From Staphylococcus sp. KG4-3 (GTDB lineage Bacteria > Bacillota > Bacilli > Staphylococcales > Staphylococcaceae): a DNA stretch of 64,000 bases. Positions within the stretch are counted from its first letter, which is position 1, and every line of letters begins with the position of its first letter. The notes under the pieces were generated by a model. The model searched no databases. It saw nothing but the letters and a program-made list of their open reading frames with translations, and had not been told where the DNA came from. This document shows, in pieces, positions 50,827 through 60,441 of the stretch. The position numbers were made by a program, and so were the translations under genes. The stretch is from the NCBI RefSeq assembly GCF_033597815.2, contig NZ_CP166245.1, positions 434,001 through 498,000 of the forward strand, in the 5' to 3' direction.

Positions 50827-51647
50827 ATATAAAATTATACTAGTTAATTATTATATTTAGTTAGCACCAAGTATTCTAAAAGGGAATGTTTAATATTCCA
50901 ACTATGTATTTTAATCATGTTAATTATCATACTATAATAGATTCGTAGAGGGTTATGAGTACTCACTAATAAATCATTTATAATGATTTATAGATAAGTA
51001 TTTCATAATGTATTTATTTTATCGTACACCTAAGATACAACAGCAGCTTAATAGAAAGCGTTTTATTAACTAGGGTTCATAACTTACTATGTGAATTAAA
51101 AGTGCCTGAAATTGTGTATTGCCTGGGTAATACATTATTGCTACACAGAGTCGATGTAGCATAACCTAACATGGTTGTTATTTGTAAGCCTTAAACAGAT
51201 GAATGATGTGTTACTTGTGAGAATATAAACATAATAATTCGAAATGGTAAATAAAACTAATGATAAATTAACTTTCTCCCAGTCATGAAGTTAAAAACAC
51301 CCCATCCAACGCTATTGATAAAACATCATTTCGATACAAGACGCCACACATAGATGAAATAATGAACCTATCTATACGTTATATTAACTGTGTTTAACAA
51401 AACTTATTGTTATACTGGCTGTTGTAGTAAATCGATAAGATGACATACGCATTTATGAAGTCACTTATTAGATTTTAAAAACAATTACCAGACGAAACTA
51501 TAATACATTGAACGAAATGGATATTTCGTTTGAAGTCATAAAAATGCATTAACCCTCTAGATAAATATCTCTCAAACAATTTCGCCCAAGTCTACACTGT
51601 CCATGTAGTCTTGGGCGCTTTTTTTATAGTATATATCAATATATTAA
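50827..51647 (+). other. 0.8-kb gene-less region with hairpins, possible non-coding RNA
   Basis: No open frame of credible length is seen on either strand. A perfect TATAAT (50933-50938) with TTTAAT 17 bp upstream could start a transcript. Hairpins include AAATCAT/ATGATTT (about 50973-50993), TGCTAC/GTAGCA (about 51141-51163), and AACGAAAT/ATTTCGTT (about 51511-51530). The region ends in a strong plus-strand terminator. It could be a long 3' UTR of the LysR gene, an RNA gene or a decayed locus. Confidence 0.4.
51582..51627 (+). terminator. strong plus-strand terminator
   Basis: GCCCAAGTCTACA pairs perfectly with TGTAGTCTTGGGC (one mismatch), followed by GCTTTTTTT. It points rightward although the next gene to the right runs leftward, so it ends a plus-strand transcript from the gap or from the LysR gene. 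On the minus strand it has no T run. Confidence 0.85.
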
Positions 51648-52592
51648 TTAGTCTTCATTGCTTGTAGAAGGATGTAGGTGATACGCAGATTCTGTAGGTT
51701 CACCTTTGATAACTTGATCTAAAGTTGTGACAATTTGCTGTGCAATTTCAGCAGTCGGTACACCTATAGCTTGAACTGGGTAATCCAATTTTTTTATTTG
51801 TGGAATATTGTCATAAGAATAAATTATAGGTTGTTGATTTGAATCCATAGCATTAATCGTACCTACCGTAATATCATAGCTCCCGCAAATGACACCAGAA
51901 GAGAGTGCTTCGTTATTTAAAAATTGTTTGACCGCAGCTTCAGCATCTATTGCGTTCAATCCGTTAGAATCGATAATTCGGTAGGTAACATTGTTGTTTT
52001 CGCAGTAATTTACAATGGCTTCTTTTTTAGCAATTTGTCGAGCGTCTGTTGTATTGATGTCACCAATATAGTCTATTGTATCGATGCCTTTAGCAAGCAA
52101 TCCTTTTATTGCTAAGACCATAGCTTCTGCGTGATTTACGTTAATAATAGGGTAGGGAATTGTACGGTCAACACCATAAGCAACCACAGGCACATTGTTA
52201 TATATTTCTGGAGGTAGGTTAGAGTCGTCGCCTTCATCGAAGATTACAATACCGTCACAGCCAAATTCAACAAATTTTTTTGAAGCAGCAGCAACATCAT
52301 CGATTGACACAAACATAACATAACCTAATGATTTAATAGCTAAATTAATTTCTGTAATGAGATGTGTTACAGCAACACGATCCACAGATGGCCAGATTAA
52401 TCCAATTGTGCCACTTTTTTTAGAAACAAGTGCTCTTGCAGAATGATTTGGGATATAATTCATCTCAACCGCTTTTTGTTGAATCATTTGTTTTGTTTTT
52501 GGTTTAACTAATTGGGAATTTTTTAATGCTTTACTGACTGTGGAATAGCTGACACCACAGGCTTCGGCAACATCTTTTAAAGTCACAGCCAT
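51648..52592 (-). CDS. kdgR: LacI-family regulator of hexuronate genes
   Basis: A 314-aa repressor. The N-terminal HTH is TLKDVAEACGVSYSTVSKAL, with the hinge NYIPNHSARALVSKKSG. The periplasmic-binding-like effector domain follows. It is divergent from the hexuronate operon, and an 18-bp palindrome lies between them. The inducer is probably KDG or a related uronate intermediate, by family analogy. An extended -10 TGGTATAAT is seen on the minus strand (TATAAT at 52633-52638). Confidence 0.85.
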   Translation of the reverse strand: MAVTLKDVAEACGVSYSTVSKALKNSQLVKPKTKQMIQQKAVEMNYIPNHSARALVSKKSGTIGLIWPSVDRVAVTHLITEINLAIKSLGYVMFVSIDDVAAASKKFVEFGCDGIVIFDEGDDSNLPPEIYNNVPVVAYGVDRTIPYPIINVNHAEAMVLAIKGLLAKGIDTIDYIGDINTTDARQIAKKEAIVNYCENNNVTYRIIDSNGLNAIDAEAAVKQFLNNEALSSGVICGSYDITVGTINAMDSNQQPIIYSYDNIPQIKKLDYPVQAIGVPTAEIAQQIVTTLDQVIKGEPTESAYHLHPSTSNED

Positions 52593-52666
52593 AAAACTTC
52601 TCCTTGAAATAGATTGATTTAAGTTAGAATTAATTATACCATAGAGACAAGCATTACAATATTTTT

Positions 52667-52695
52667 TTGAATATTAATAACAACGTTGTTATTTT
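52667..52695 (+). promoter_or_regulatory. promoter of the hexuronate operon
   Basis: TTGAAT (52667-52672), 17-bp spacer, TATTTT (52690-52695). The palindromic operator fills the spacer and part of the -10, so repressor binding would block polymerase. Confidence 0.6.
52676..52693. promoter_or_regulatory. operator palindrome, KdgR-type
   Basis: AATAACAACGTTGTTATT is a perfect 18-bp inverted repeat with a central CG, the pattern of LacI-family operators. It lies between kdgR and kdgA and overlaps the operon promoter. Confidence 0.8.
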
Positions 52696-52729
52696 TGGTC
52701 GAACTATTTTTTAAAAAGGGGATGACAAG

Positions 52730-53347
52730 ATGAATTCCGTAGAGACAATGAAAGTAATTCAACAAGAACAACATATTGCGGTGATGCGTACTGATGATGC
52801 TGAATCATTTTTAGATATTGCGCATACAATCATAGATAAGGGTCTTAATGTTATTGAAGTAACGTTAACAACTCCGAATGGCATCGATATTATTGGTGAG
52901 TTATCAAAGAGAGAAGATGCGCTTATTGGTGCTGGCACAGTATTAGATAGCGTGTCTGCACGTAATGCCATTTTAAATGGTGCCAAATTTATAGTAAGTC
53001 CATCTTTTGATAAAGAGACGGCGAAAATGGCTAATCTATATGATGTACCTTATATTCCTGGATGTATGACTGTTAAAGAAATGGTCGAATCTTTACGATA
53101 CGGTTGCAAAGTATTGAAACTATTTCCTGCGACACAGTTTTCTCCAAAATCTATAAAAGATTTTAAAGGACCTCTACCTCAAATTGAAATTGTTCCTACA
53201 GGAGGGGTTAGTAAAGATAATCATCAAGAATGGTTAGACGCAGGAAGCTTTGCGGTCGGTATCGGAAGTGAAATTACAAAAATTTATCAACAACAAGGTA
53301 AAGTAGGTTTAATGGATTATGTAGATGAATTAAAAAGCGAGGGGTAA
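52730..53347 (+). CDS. kdgA: KDPG aldolase (2-keto-3-deoxy-6-phosphogluconate aldolase)
   Basis: A 205-aa class I aldolase. The Schiff-base lysine sits in GCKVLKLFPATQF near residue 126, and the GAGTVLDS block near residue 62. It splits KDPG to pyruvate and glyceraldehyde-3-phosphate. First gene of the operon; kdgK follows after three bases. The ribosome binding site is AAAAAGGGGATG. Confidence 0.93.
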   Translation: MNSVETMKVIQQEQHIAVMRTDDAESFLDIAHTIIDKGLNVIEVTLTTPNGIDIIGELSKREDALIGAGTVLDSVSARNAILNGAKFIVSPSFDKETAKMANLYDVPYIPGCMTVKEMVESLRYGCKVLKLFPATQFSPKSIKDFKGPLPQIEIVPTGGVSKDNHQEWLDAGSFAVGIGSEITKIYQQQGKVGLMDYVDELKSEG

Positions 53348-53350
53348 TTT

Positions 53351-54322
53351 ATGACGGTATTTGGATTTGGTGAAGTGTTACTACGCTATACTCCGCCTAA
53401 TTATGAACAGCTTAAAGATACACATACATTTGACGTAAATGTCGGCGGCGCAGAATTGAATGCGCTCATTACATTAGCAGAATTTGGTCATAAAACAGAG
53501 ATGTTAACGGTGTTACCACAACATGCACTGAGTCACATAGCATTACAAAAAATGTATCAAACACGTGTAGGTACTGAATTCGTGAAACAACAGCAAGGTA
53601 GAATAGGGACTTATTACATGGAAGAAAGTTTTGGTTATAGAAGCGGAAAAGTTATATATGATCGTGAGTATTCTACATTTGCGCAACATGGAAACACAGT
53701 TATCGACGGCTTAGCTACACAAAGTGGCGATTTCTTCATCTTCACAGGTATTACATTAGCTGTTAATAAGGCTATTCGTGAGCAAATTGTATCAGTAGTT
53801 ACAGAATTAAAAGCACAAGGTACTAAAATTGTATTTGATATTAATTTCCGTAGCAATTTATGGACAAAAGCAGAGGCATTACCGGTAATTCAATCTGTAT
53901 TACCACTTGTAGATGTATTGTTCTTTGGCAAGAAAGACGCTACTCACTTGTTAGAAACGAATGACGAATATGATGATATTGAAACTTGTGCTAAGACAAT
54001 ACAAAAGCGATTTGATATAGATTTAATGGCTTCCAGTAATCGAGATATTGAACAAAGTACATTGCAAGGAATTGCACTAGCTGGTGAAAAATTCATAAGT
54101 GGTAAAGCATATCCATATACCGTACTTAACCGTATTGGAGCTGGCGATGCGTTTATGGCTGGATTTTTACATGGTCTAGCAAAGGGATGGCAATTAAATG
54201 CTATAACTGATTTTGCTACAAAATGCTCAGTGATACAACATACGACAAATAAAGATGCATTAAATATAGAAGAAAGTGCAGTTCATAACCTGTCGTCGCA
54301 CTTTGGTGAACTGAAACGTTAA
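53351..54322 (+). CDS. kdgK: 2-keto-3-deoxygluconate kinase
   Basis: A 323-aa PfkB-family sugar kinase. The N-terminal VNVGGAELNALITLAEFG and the C-terminal anion-hole/catalytic motif RIGAGDAFMAGFLHG are present. It phosphorylates KDG to KDPG with ATP. Its place between kdgA and the TRAP genes supports KDG as substrate. Confidence 0.9.
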   Translation: MTVFGFGEVLLRYTPPNYEQLKDTHTFDVNVGGAELNALITLAEFGHKTEMLTVLPQHALSHIALQKMYQTRVGTEFVKQQQGRIGTYYMEESFGYRSGKVIYDREYSTFAQHGNTVIDGLATQSGDFFIFTGITLAVNKAIREQIVSVVTELKAQGTKIVFDINFRSNLWTKAEALPVIQSVLPLVDVLFFGKKDATHLLETNDEYDDIETCAKTIQKRFDIDLMASSNRDIEQSTLQGIALAGEKFISGKAYPYTVLNRIGAGDAFMAGFLHGLAKGWQLNAITDFATKCSVIQHTTNKDALNIEESAVHNLSSHFGELKR

Positions 54323-54348
54323 GGTCTAAATTAAAAGGAGCGAAAAAC

Positions 54349-55386
54349 ATGAAAAAATTTTTAGCTCTGTTTGTAAGCGTATTCTTTTTAGCTGGCATGT
54401 TAGTTATTGTGTTATCAGATTCTAAAGTTAGCGCAGAAAGTAAGAAAAAAGAAATTATGTTAGCGCATAATCAGCCAACCGAACATCCAGTACACAAATC
54501 ACTTGAGATTTTTAAAGATAGATTAGAAAAAGAATCCCATGGACAGATAAAAGTTAATATATATCCAAATGGACAATTAGGTAGTGAACGTGAAGCTATA
54601 GAAATGACACAAACAAACGCAATACAGATGACTAAGGTTTCAGCAGGGGCATTAGAAAGTTTTTCTCCAACGTACTCCTTGTTTAATATGCCTTATTTAT
54701 TTGAGTCGCAAGATAGTTATCGACATGTGATGCAAAAACAATCTGTACAAGATGCATTTTTTAAATCAACTGCTGATAAAGGATTTTTAGGTATTACTTA
54801 TTACGATGCAGGCATGCGTAATCTCTATACAAAAGATAAAAAAGTTGAAACAAGTAAGGATTTAAAAGGGCTAAAAACTCGTGTGCAGCCTAGTAAAACA
54901 AGCGTCGATTTAATTAAATCTCTTGGCGGTACGCCTACACCTATGGATTTTGGAGAGGTGTACACTGCAATGCAATCAGGTGTGATTGATGCTGGGGAGA
55001 ATAACGAAACAGCATTAACAAGTAATAATCATGGTGAGGTTGCTAAACATTATTACTATACGGAGCATGCCATAGTTCCAGACATACTAATAATAAATAA
55101 AGAAACCTACGACAGTTTTTCTAAAGAACAACAACAGTGGCTTAAAGATGCAGCGGCTTATTCAACTGACAAACATGAAACGATTTGGGATAACGCGATT
55201 GAGGATAGTAAGAAAACAGCTAAAGAAAAAATGGGTGTGAAATTCCATAACGTAGATAAATCATCATTCAAAGCGTCTTCAAAACCTTTACAAGATGAAT
55301 TTAAAAAGAATCCAGACACTAAAGCGGATTATAAATTAATCGAAAAGGAGGAACAACGCTATGAAGAAAGCAAAGACAATCATTGA
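54349..55386 (+). CDS. dctP: TRAP transporter solute-binding protein, DctP family
   Basis: A 345-aa secreted binding protein with a signal peptide (about residues 1-29, ending VSAES). It carries the DctP signature TRVQPSKTSVDLIKSLGG, with the Arg that binds carboxylates, and TPMDFGEVYTAMQSGVIDAG. There is no lipobox cysteine, so anchoring to the membrane in a Gram-positive cell is unclear; the signal segment may stay as an anchor. Ligand likely glucuronate, from context. Confidence 0.9.
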   Translation: MKKFLALFVSVFFLAGMLVIVLSDSKVSAESKKKEIMLAHNQPTEHPVHKSLEIFKDRLEKESHGQIKVNIYPNGQLGSEREAIEMTQTNAIQMTKVSAGALESFSPTYSLFNMPYLFESQDSYRHVMQKQSVQDAFFKSTADKGFLGITYYDAGMRNLYTKDKKVETSKDLKGLKTRVQPSKTSVDLIKSLGGTPTPMDFGEVYTAMQSGVIDAGENNETALTSNNHGEVAKHYYYTEHAIVPDILIINKETYDSFSKEQQQWLKDAAAYSTDKHETIWDNAIEDSKKTAKEKMGVKFHNVDKSSFKASSKPLQDEFKKNPDTKADYKLIEKEEQRYEESKDNH

Positions 55387-55870
55387 TAAATTATTGCTAA
55401 CTTTAGCTGGTATTGCCCTTTTCGTAATGGTTATCCTGTCGATTTACCAAGTGTTGACACGTTTTATCTTTAATAGTCCAAGTACTGTAAGTGAAGAAAT
55501 AGTAAGATTTTTACTAATTTGGTTTGGATTACTAAGTGCAAGTTATGTGTTCGGTATCAAACAGCATATAGCTATATTATTTATCCGTGAAAAATTACCA
55601 CAGAAAATACAATTAATAATGGAAAAAATTTCGGATATTATTTTAATTATTGTAGCACTGGTTCTTATGATTTGGGGCGGTTATGAGGTAGTTAAATTAA
55701 CATGGTTACAAATAGCACCTTCAACTGGTTTATCAATGGCTGTGATGTATAGCGCACTTCCTGTTTCTGGTTTGTTTATTATTTTTTATGCTATATATAA
55801 CCTGTTAGATAAACAAGAATTAGCGACAGTCCAAGAAGCTAATAAGGAAGATGGAGGTGAGCGTATATGA
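55361..55870 (+). CDS. dctQ: TRAP transporter small permease, DctQ family
   Basis: A 169-aa protein with four membrane segments (LLTLAGIALFVMVILSIY, FLLIWFGLLSASYVFG, ISDIILIIVALVLMIWG, AVMYSALPVSGLFIIFYA). The motif WFGLLSASYVFGIKQHI fits DctQ. It overlaps dctP by 26 bases and dctM by four, so the three are coupled. Confidence 0.88.
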   Translation: MKKAKTIIDKLLLTLAGIALFVMVILSIYQVLTRFIFNSPSTVSEEIVRFLLIWFGLLSASYVFGIKQHIAILFIREKLPQKIQLIMEKISDIILIIVALVLMIWGGYEVVKLTWLQIAPSTGLSMAVMYSALPVSGLFIIFYAIYNLLDKQELATVQEANKEDGGERI

Positions 55871-57162
55871 CAATAATGGCAGGTTTAGTATTGTTTATAA
55901 CTTTTTTCTTCTTCCTATTATTCGGTTTGCCTATTGCACTAGCGATTATTTTGAGTTCGCTCATCACGTTGTTAATGATTTTACCATTTGATGTGACCAT
56001 AGTGACGGCAGCGCAACGTATGGTTACAGGTATTGACGATTTTACGATGCTCGCCATACCACTATTCGTTTTGGCAGGTATCATAATGAACAATGGCGGC
56101 ATTGCATTTAGGTTAGTTAACTTTGCAAAAGTGCTTGTAGGTCGTTTGCCTGGGTCATTAGCGCATACCAATATTGTTGGCAACATGTTGTTTGGTTCAA
56201 TCTCAGGATCAAGCGTAGCAGCCGCAGCAGCAATGGGGCGCATCATGGGACCTATGGAAGAAAAACAAGGATATAGAAAAGAATACTCGGCAGCTGCTAA
56301 TATTGCCTCGGCGCCATCAGGTTTATTGATTCCACCGAGTTCATTACTCATTGTTTACTCGCTTGTGAGTGGAGGTACATCGATTGCTGCATTATTTATA
56401 GCTGGTTATATACCAGGGATTTTGTGGGGCATTGCATGTATGATAATAGCTTTTATTATGGCGAAAAAACAAGGATATAAAGTGTCCGAAAGTATTGGTT
56501 GGAGAGATAAATTGTTTTTAACATTAGATGCTTTGCCGAGTTTGTTATTAATTGTCGTTGTTATTGGCGGTATCGTTTCAGGCATATTTACTGCGACTGA
56601 GGGCGCAGCTGTAGCCGTACTTTATTCGACTATATTATCGCTTATTTATAAAAGTTTATCATTGAAACAAATTCCTAATGTGATAAAAGAGACTGCAGAG
56701 ATAAGTGGGATGATATTGTTCTTAATTACTGCTTCTGCATTGTTCTCACTTGTTATGAGTTATACGGGGTTACCTGAAGCTATTTCAAATGGCATTATTT
56801 CTATGACTGATAATCCAATCATTTTATTACTATTAATAAATGTCATTTTACTGGTAATCGGCACATTTATGGATATCACGCCAGCTGTATTAATATTTAC
56901 GCCGATATTTTTACCAATTTCAGAAGTTTTAGGTATAGACCCAATTCATTTTGGGATTATTATCGCTTTTAACTTATGCATTGGTAACATCACACCACCA
57001 GTAGGTAGTGCATTATTTGTAGGTGCAAGTGTTGGCGGCGTACGTGTAGAAGCAGTATTTAAATATTTAGTACCATATTTCATCGCATTAATTATCTTGA
57101 TGCTATTTATAACATTTATCCCAGAACTTTCATTATTCCTTCCTAAATTATTAGGATTATAG
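55867..57162 (+). CDS. dctM: TRAP transporter large permease, DctM family
   Basis: A 431-aa permease with about 11-12 membrane segments. Family motifs: DDFTMLAIPLFVLAGIIM near residue 57, GSISGSSVAAAAAMGRIM near residue 115 and the PPSSLLIVY segment. It uses a sodium gradient with DctP and DctQ to import an organic acid. It ends 17 bases before uxaC. Confidence 0.92.
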   Translation: MTIMAGLVLFITFFFFLLFGLPIALAIILSSLITLLMILPFDVTIVTAAQRMVTGIDDFTMLAIPLFVLAGIIMNNGGIAFRLVNFAKVLVGRLPGSLAHTNIVGNMLFGSISGSSVAAAAAMGRIMGPMEEKQGYRKEYSAAANIASAPSGLLIPPSSLLIVYSLVSGGTSIAALFIAGYIPGILWGIACMIIAFIMAKKQGYKVSESIGWRDKLFLTLDALPSLLLIVVVIGGIVSGIFTATEGAAVAVLYSTILSLIYKSLSLKQIPNVIKETAEISGMILFLITASALFSLVMSYTGLPEAISNGIISMTDNPIILLLLINVILLVIGTFMDITPAVLIFTPIFLPISEVLGIDPIHFGIIIAFNLCIGNITPPVGSALFVGASVGGVRVEAVFKYLVPYFIALIILMLFITFIPELSLFLPKLLGL

Positions 57163-57179
57163 AAAAGGAGCAAAATATT

Positions 57180-58586
57180 ATGTCATTAATTACTGATGAT
57201 TTTTTACTAAACAATAAAACAGCAGTGAAGTTATATGAAAAGGCGAAAGATTTACCTATTTATGATTTCCATTGTCATTTAGACCCTAAAGAAATTTATG
57301 AAAATAAAAATTATGAGAATATTACGCAGCTTTGGCTAGGGGGAGATCATTATAAATGGCGGTTAATGAGGGCCTACGGTATTGAAGAAGCATATATCAC
57401 TGGTAATGCAGATGACTTTGATAAATTCCAAGCATTTATGCATATGTTGCCATATTCAATCGTTAATCCGATGTACCATTGGTGTGCACTTGAATTAAAA
57501 CGTTATTTTAATGAGGATACTGATTTAGATAAAGTAAATATAAAAAAACTTTATAAATCATTAAACCGTAAATTAGCTAAGACGTCACACACACCACAGA
57601 ATTTAATAAAGCAAAGTAATGTGAAAGTTGTATGTACGACAGATGACCCATGTGACGATTTGAAATATCATCAATTATTAAATGAAGATAAAAAAGTAAC
57701 ATTCAAGGTGTGTCCTACATTTAGACCGGATAGCTATGTATTTTTAAGTAGTGCCACAGTGCAAGAAAAAATAACTAAATTAGATGAAGCGACTGATTGT
57801 GACATTAATAACTTAAATAATTATATCGAAGCATTGAAAGCACGTGTGCATTACTTTGATAGACAAGGAGCTAGAAGTTCGGATCAAAGTTTTGAAAAAA
57901 CACCATTAATGACTGCTTCGTCTGAAGAAGCTAATACGATATTTGAAACATTAGTAAGTGGTCAAAGTGTTTCAGAAACTGAACAATATGAATTAGCCGG
58001 CTATATTTTAACAGAAATTAGTAAAGTCTATCACGAATTAAATTGGGTAGTGCAATTCCACTTAGGTCCTACAAGAAATAATAATACAAATATGTATGAC
58101 AAAGTAGGCCCAGATAGTGGTTTCGATAGTGTTGGAGAACAACTCAGCGCAAAAAGGTTAAATGCTATGCTAGACCATCTTGAGCAACATCAGGCACTTT
58201 CAGACACTATTATATACCCTAATAATGGAAATGATCATTTAATGGTCCAAGCGACTGCTGGTAACTTTTCAAATAGTGAACACAAAGTACAGTTAGGTGC
58301 AGCATGGTGGTTTAATGATACTAAAGAAGGCATGGAACGTCACCTAGTAGATTATGCCAACGTTGGTTTATTGTCTAAATTTGTCGGCATGTTAACAGAC
58401 TCTCGTAGCATGATTTCTTATACACGACACGAGTATTTTAGAAGAATATTATGTAATTTCTTGGGAGAAAAGATTGAAAAAGGAGAAATTGCATTATCAC
58501 CATCGACAATTGATCAAATGGTGAAAGATATTTGCTATAACAATGCAGTTAATTTATTCAAAATTGAAGGAGTTAAGGAGGAATAA
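57180..58586 (+). CDS. uxaC: glucuronate isomerase
   Basis: A 468-aa amidohydrolase-superfamily isomerase. The start region IYDFHCHLDPKEI holds the metal-binding HxH. Further features are WHWCALEL-like YHWCALELKRYF, VQFHLGPTRNNN and the C-terminal LTDSRSMISYTRHEYFRR. It converts D-glucuronate to D-fructuronate, the first step of the pathway. The ribosome binding site is AAAAGGAG. Confidence 0.95.
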   Translation: MSLITDDFLLNNKTAVKLYEKAKDLPIYDFHCHLDPKEIYENKNYENITQLWLGGDHYKWRLMRAYGIEEAYITGNADDFDKFQAFMHMLPYSIVNPMYHWCALELKRYFNEDTDLDKVNIKKLYKSLNRKLAKTSHTPQNLIKQSNVKVVCTTDDPCDDLKYHQLLNEDKKVTFKVCPTFRPDSYVFLSSATVQEKITKLDEATDCDINNLNNYIEALKARVHYFDRQGARSSDQSFEKTPLMTASSEEANTIFETLVSGQSVSETEQYELAGYILTEISKVYHELNWVVQFHLGPTRNNNTNMYDKVGPDSGFDSVGEQLSAKRLNAMLDHLEQHQALSDTIIYPNNGNDHLMVQATAGNFSNSEHKVQLGAAWWFNDTKEGMERHLVDYANVGLLSKFVGMLTDSRSMISYTRHEYFRRILCNFLGEKIEKGEIALSPSTIDQMVKDICYNNAVNLFKIEGVKEE

Positions 58587-58588
58587 TT

Positions 58589-59620
58589 ATGGAATTATCA
58601 TTTCGCTGGTACGGGGAAGATGACCCCGTGACTTTAAAAAATATTAAACAAATACCAGATATGAAGCAAATTGTTACGGCGATTTATGATATACCAGTTG
58701 GTGAAGTTTGGACTTCCGAAAGAATCTCTCAGTTAAAACAATCTATTGAAGCGGAAGGCTTAAAATTTGAAGTGGTAGAAAGTCTTCCGGTTAGTGAAAA
58801 AATTAAAATGGGGACGACGGAACGCGACGCTTTAATTGAAAATTATAAAATATCATTGAAAAATTTAGCAGCTAATGGCGTTAAAACAGTCACATATAAT
58901 TTTATGCCTGTATTTGATTGGACTCGTTCACAGCTAGACTACGAACTTGAAGATGGATCTAATACATTAATTTATAAACACGATCAGTTGAAAGACATCG
59001 ACCCTTTAACAACAGATTTGAATTTGCCGGGATGGGACGAAAGTTATTCGAGAGCAGAGATGAATCAACTCATTACAACCTATCGTGAAATGTCAGATGA
59101 ACAATTGTGGGCAAACTTAAAATATTTCTTAGACGCAGTGTTACCAACTGCAATTGAGCACGATATTGATTTAGCGATTCATCCGGACGATCCACCATGG
59201 TCAATCTTTGGTATTCCTCGTATTATTAAGAATAATGACAGTTATAGACAATTACTAGCAATAAATGATAGTAAACATAATGGCATCTGCTTCTGTACTG
59301 GATCTCTGGGTTCCTTAGCTGAGAATGATTTACCAACTATGATTCGGGAATTTGGTACGCATATTCATTTTGTGCATATGCGTAATGTAAAACGCTTAGA
59401 TGAATTTTCATTCGTTGAAACAGGCCACTTATCTAAAAATGGATCTGTAGATATGAAAGCAGTTGTAGAAGCATTAAGAGATATAGAATATAAAGGCACA
59501 ATCAGACCAGATCATGGACGTATGATTTGGGGAGAAACAGGGAAAGCGGGCTATGGATTGTTCGATAGAGCATTAGGAGCAACATATATTAATGGTTTAA
59601 TTGAAGGAGTGAGTAAATAA
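58589..59620 (+). CDS. uxuA: mannonate dehydratase
   Basis: A 343-aa TIM-barrel enzyme. Motifs: MELSFRWYGEDDPVTL at the N-terminus, TYNFMPVFDWTR near residue 113, LAIHPDDPPWSIFG near residue 195 and RPDHGRMIWGE near the end, which supply the metal ligands. It dehydrates D-mannonate to KDG. It lies two bases after uxaC, and its stop overlaps the uxuB start. Confidence 0.95.
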   Translation: MELSFRWYGEDDPVTLKNIKQIPDMKQIVTAIYDIPVGEVWTSERISQLKQSIEAEGLKFEVVESLPVSEKIKMGTTERDALIENYKISLKNLAANGVKTVTYNFMPVFDWTRSQLDYELEDGSNTLIYKHDQLKDIDPLTTDLNLPGWDESYSRAEMNQLITTYREMSDEQLWANLKYFLDAVLPTAIEHDIDLAIHPDDPPWSIFGIPRIIKNNDSYRQLLAINDSKHNGICFCTGSLGSLAENDLPTMIREFGTHIHFVHMRNVKRLDEFSFVETGHLSKNGSVDMKAVVEALRDIEYKGTIRPDHGRMIWGETGKAGYGLFDRALGATYINGLIEGVSK

Positions 59621-60441
59621 TGACTGCACAATTTAAAGACGTTAATGTCGTTATTACAGGAGCAACAGGCGTAATAGGTTCAACATTTGTGAAAGCACTT
59701 GTAGAAAAAGGTGCGAATGTGGGGATACTAGGACGCTCCGAAGAGAAAATTGTGAACTTACAAAATGAAATTGATAAAGAAAGAATACAAACCGTCGCAC
59801 TGGTAGCTAACGTATTAGATAAATTGTCGTTACAACAAGCTAAACAAACGTTTAACGATAAATTTGGAAAAATTTCAGTACTTATTAATGGCGCAGGTGG
59901 TAATAATCCAAATGCTACAACGAATGATGAAATGTATGATGAAGACGGTGACAAAACCTTCTTCGATTTAACTGAAGAAGGTGTAGATAAAGTGTTTAAG
60001 TTAAACTACACAGGTACATTCTTACCATCACAAGTATTTGGTGAAGATGTGGTAGAAGTTGACACAGGAACAATTATTAACATCTCATCTATGAATGCTT
60101 TTACACCATTAACTAAGATTCCGGCATATAGTGGTGCTAAAGCATCAGTGAGTAACTTTACACAGTGGTTAAGCACTTACTTTGCAGGTCAAATTCGTGT
60201 GAACGCAATTGCACCGGGTTTCTTTGAAACAAACCAAAATAAAGCATTGTTGCGTAATGAAGATGGCTCATATTCTGAACGTGCTTCGAAAATTTTATCC
60301 CAAACACCAATGAATCGTTTTGGCGAACCTGAAGAAATTTTAGGTACACTTTATTGGTTAATGGATAACGCTATGAGTGGATTTGTTACTGGTATAGTCG
60401 TACCAGTCGATGGTGGATTCTCATCATATTCTGGAGTTTAG
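59620..60441 (+). CDS. uxuB: fructuronate reductase (SDR type)
   Basis: A 273-aa short-chain dehydrogenase. The NAD-binding motif is TGATGVIGSTF near residue 13, NGAGGNNPNATTND follows the second core strand, and the catalytic set is SSMNAFTPLTKIPAYSGAK. It reduces D-fructuronate to D-mannonate. SDR-type enzymes of this kind (YjmF-like) replace the long-chain UxuB of E. coli in Firmicutes. Last gene of the operon. Confidence 0.88.
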   Translation: MTAQFKDVNVVITGATGVIGSTFVKALVEKGANVGILGRSEEKIVNLQNEIDKERIQTVALVANVLDKLSLQQAKQTFNDKFGKISVLINGAGGNNPNATTNDEMYDEDGDKTFFDLTEEGVDKVFKLNYTGTFLPSQVFGEDVVEVDTGTIINISSMNAFTPLTKIPAYSGAKASVSNFTQWLSTYFAGQIRVNAIAPGFFETNQNKALLRNEDGSYSERASKILSQTPMNRFGEPEEILGTLYWLMDNAMSGFVTGIVVPVDGGFSSYSGV

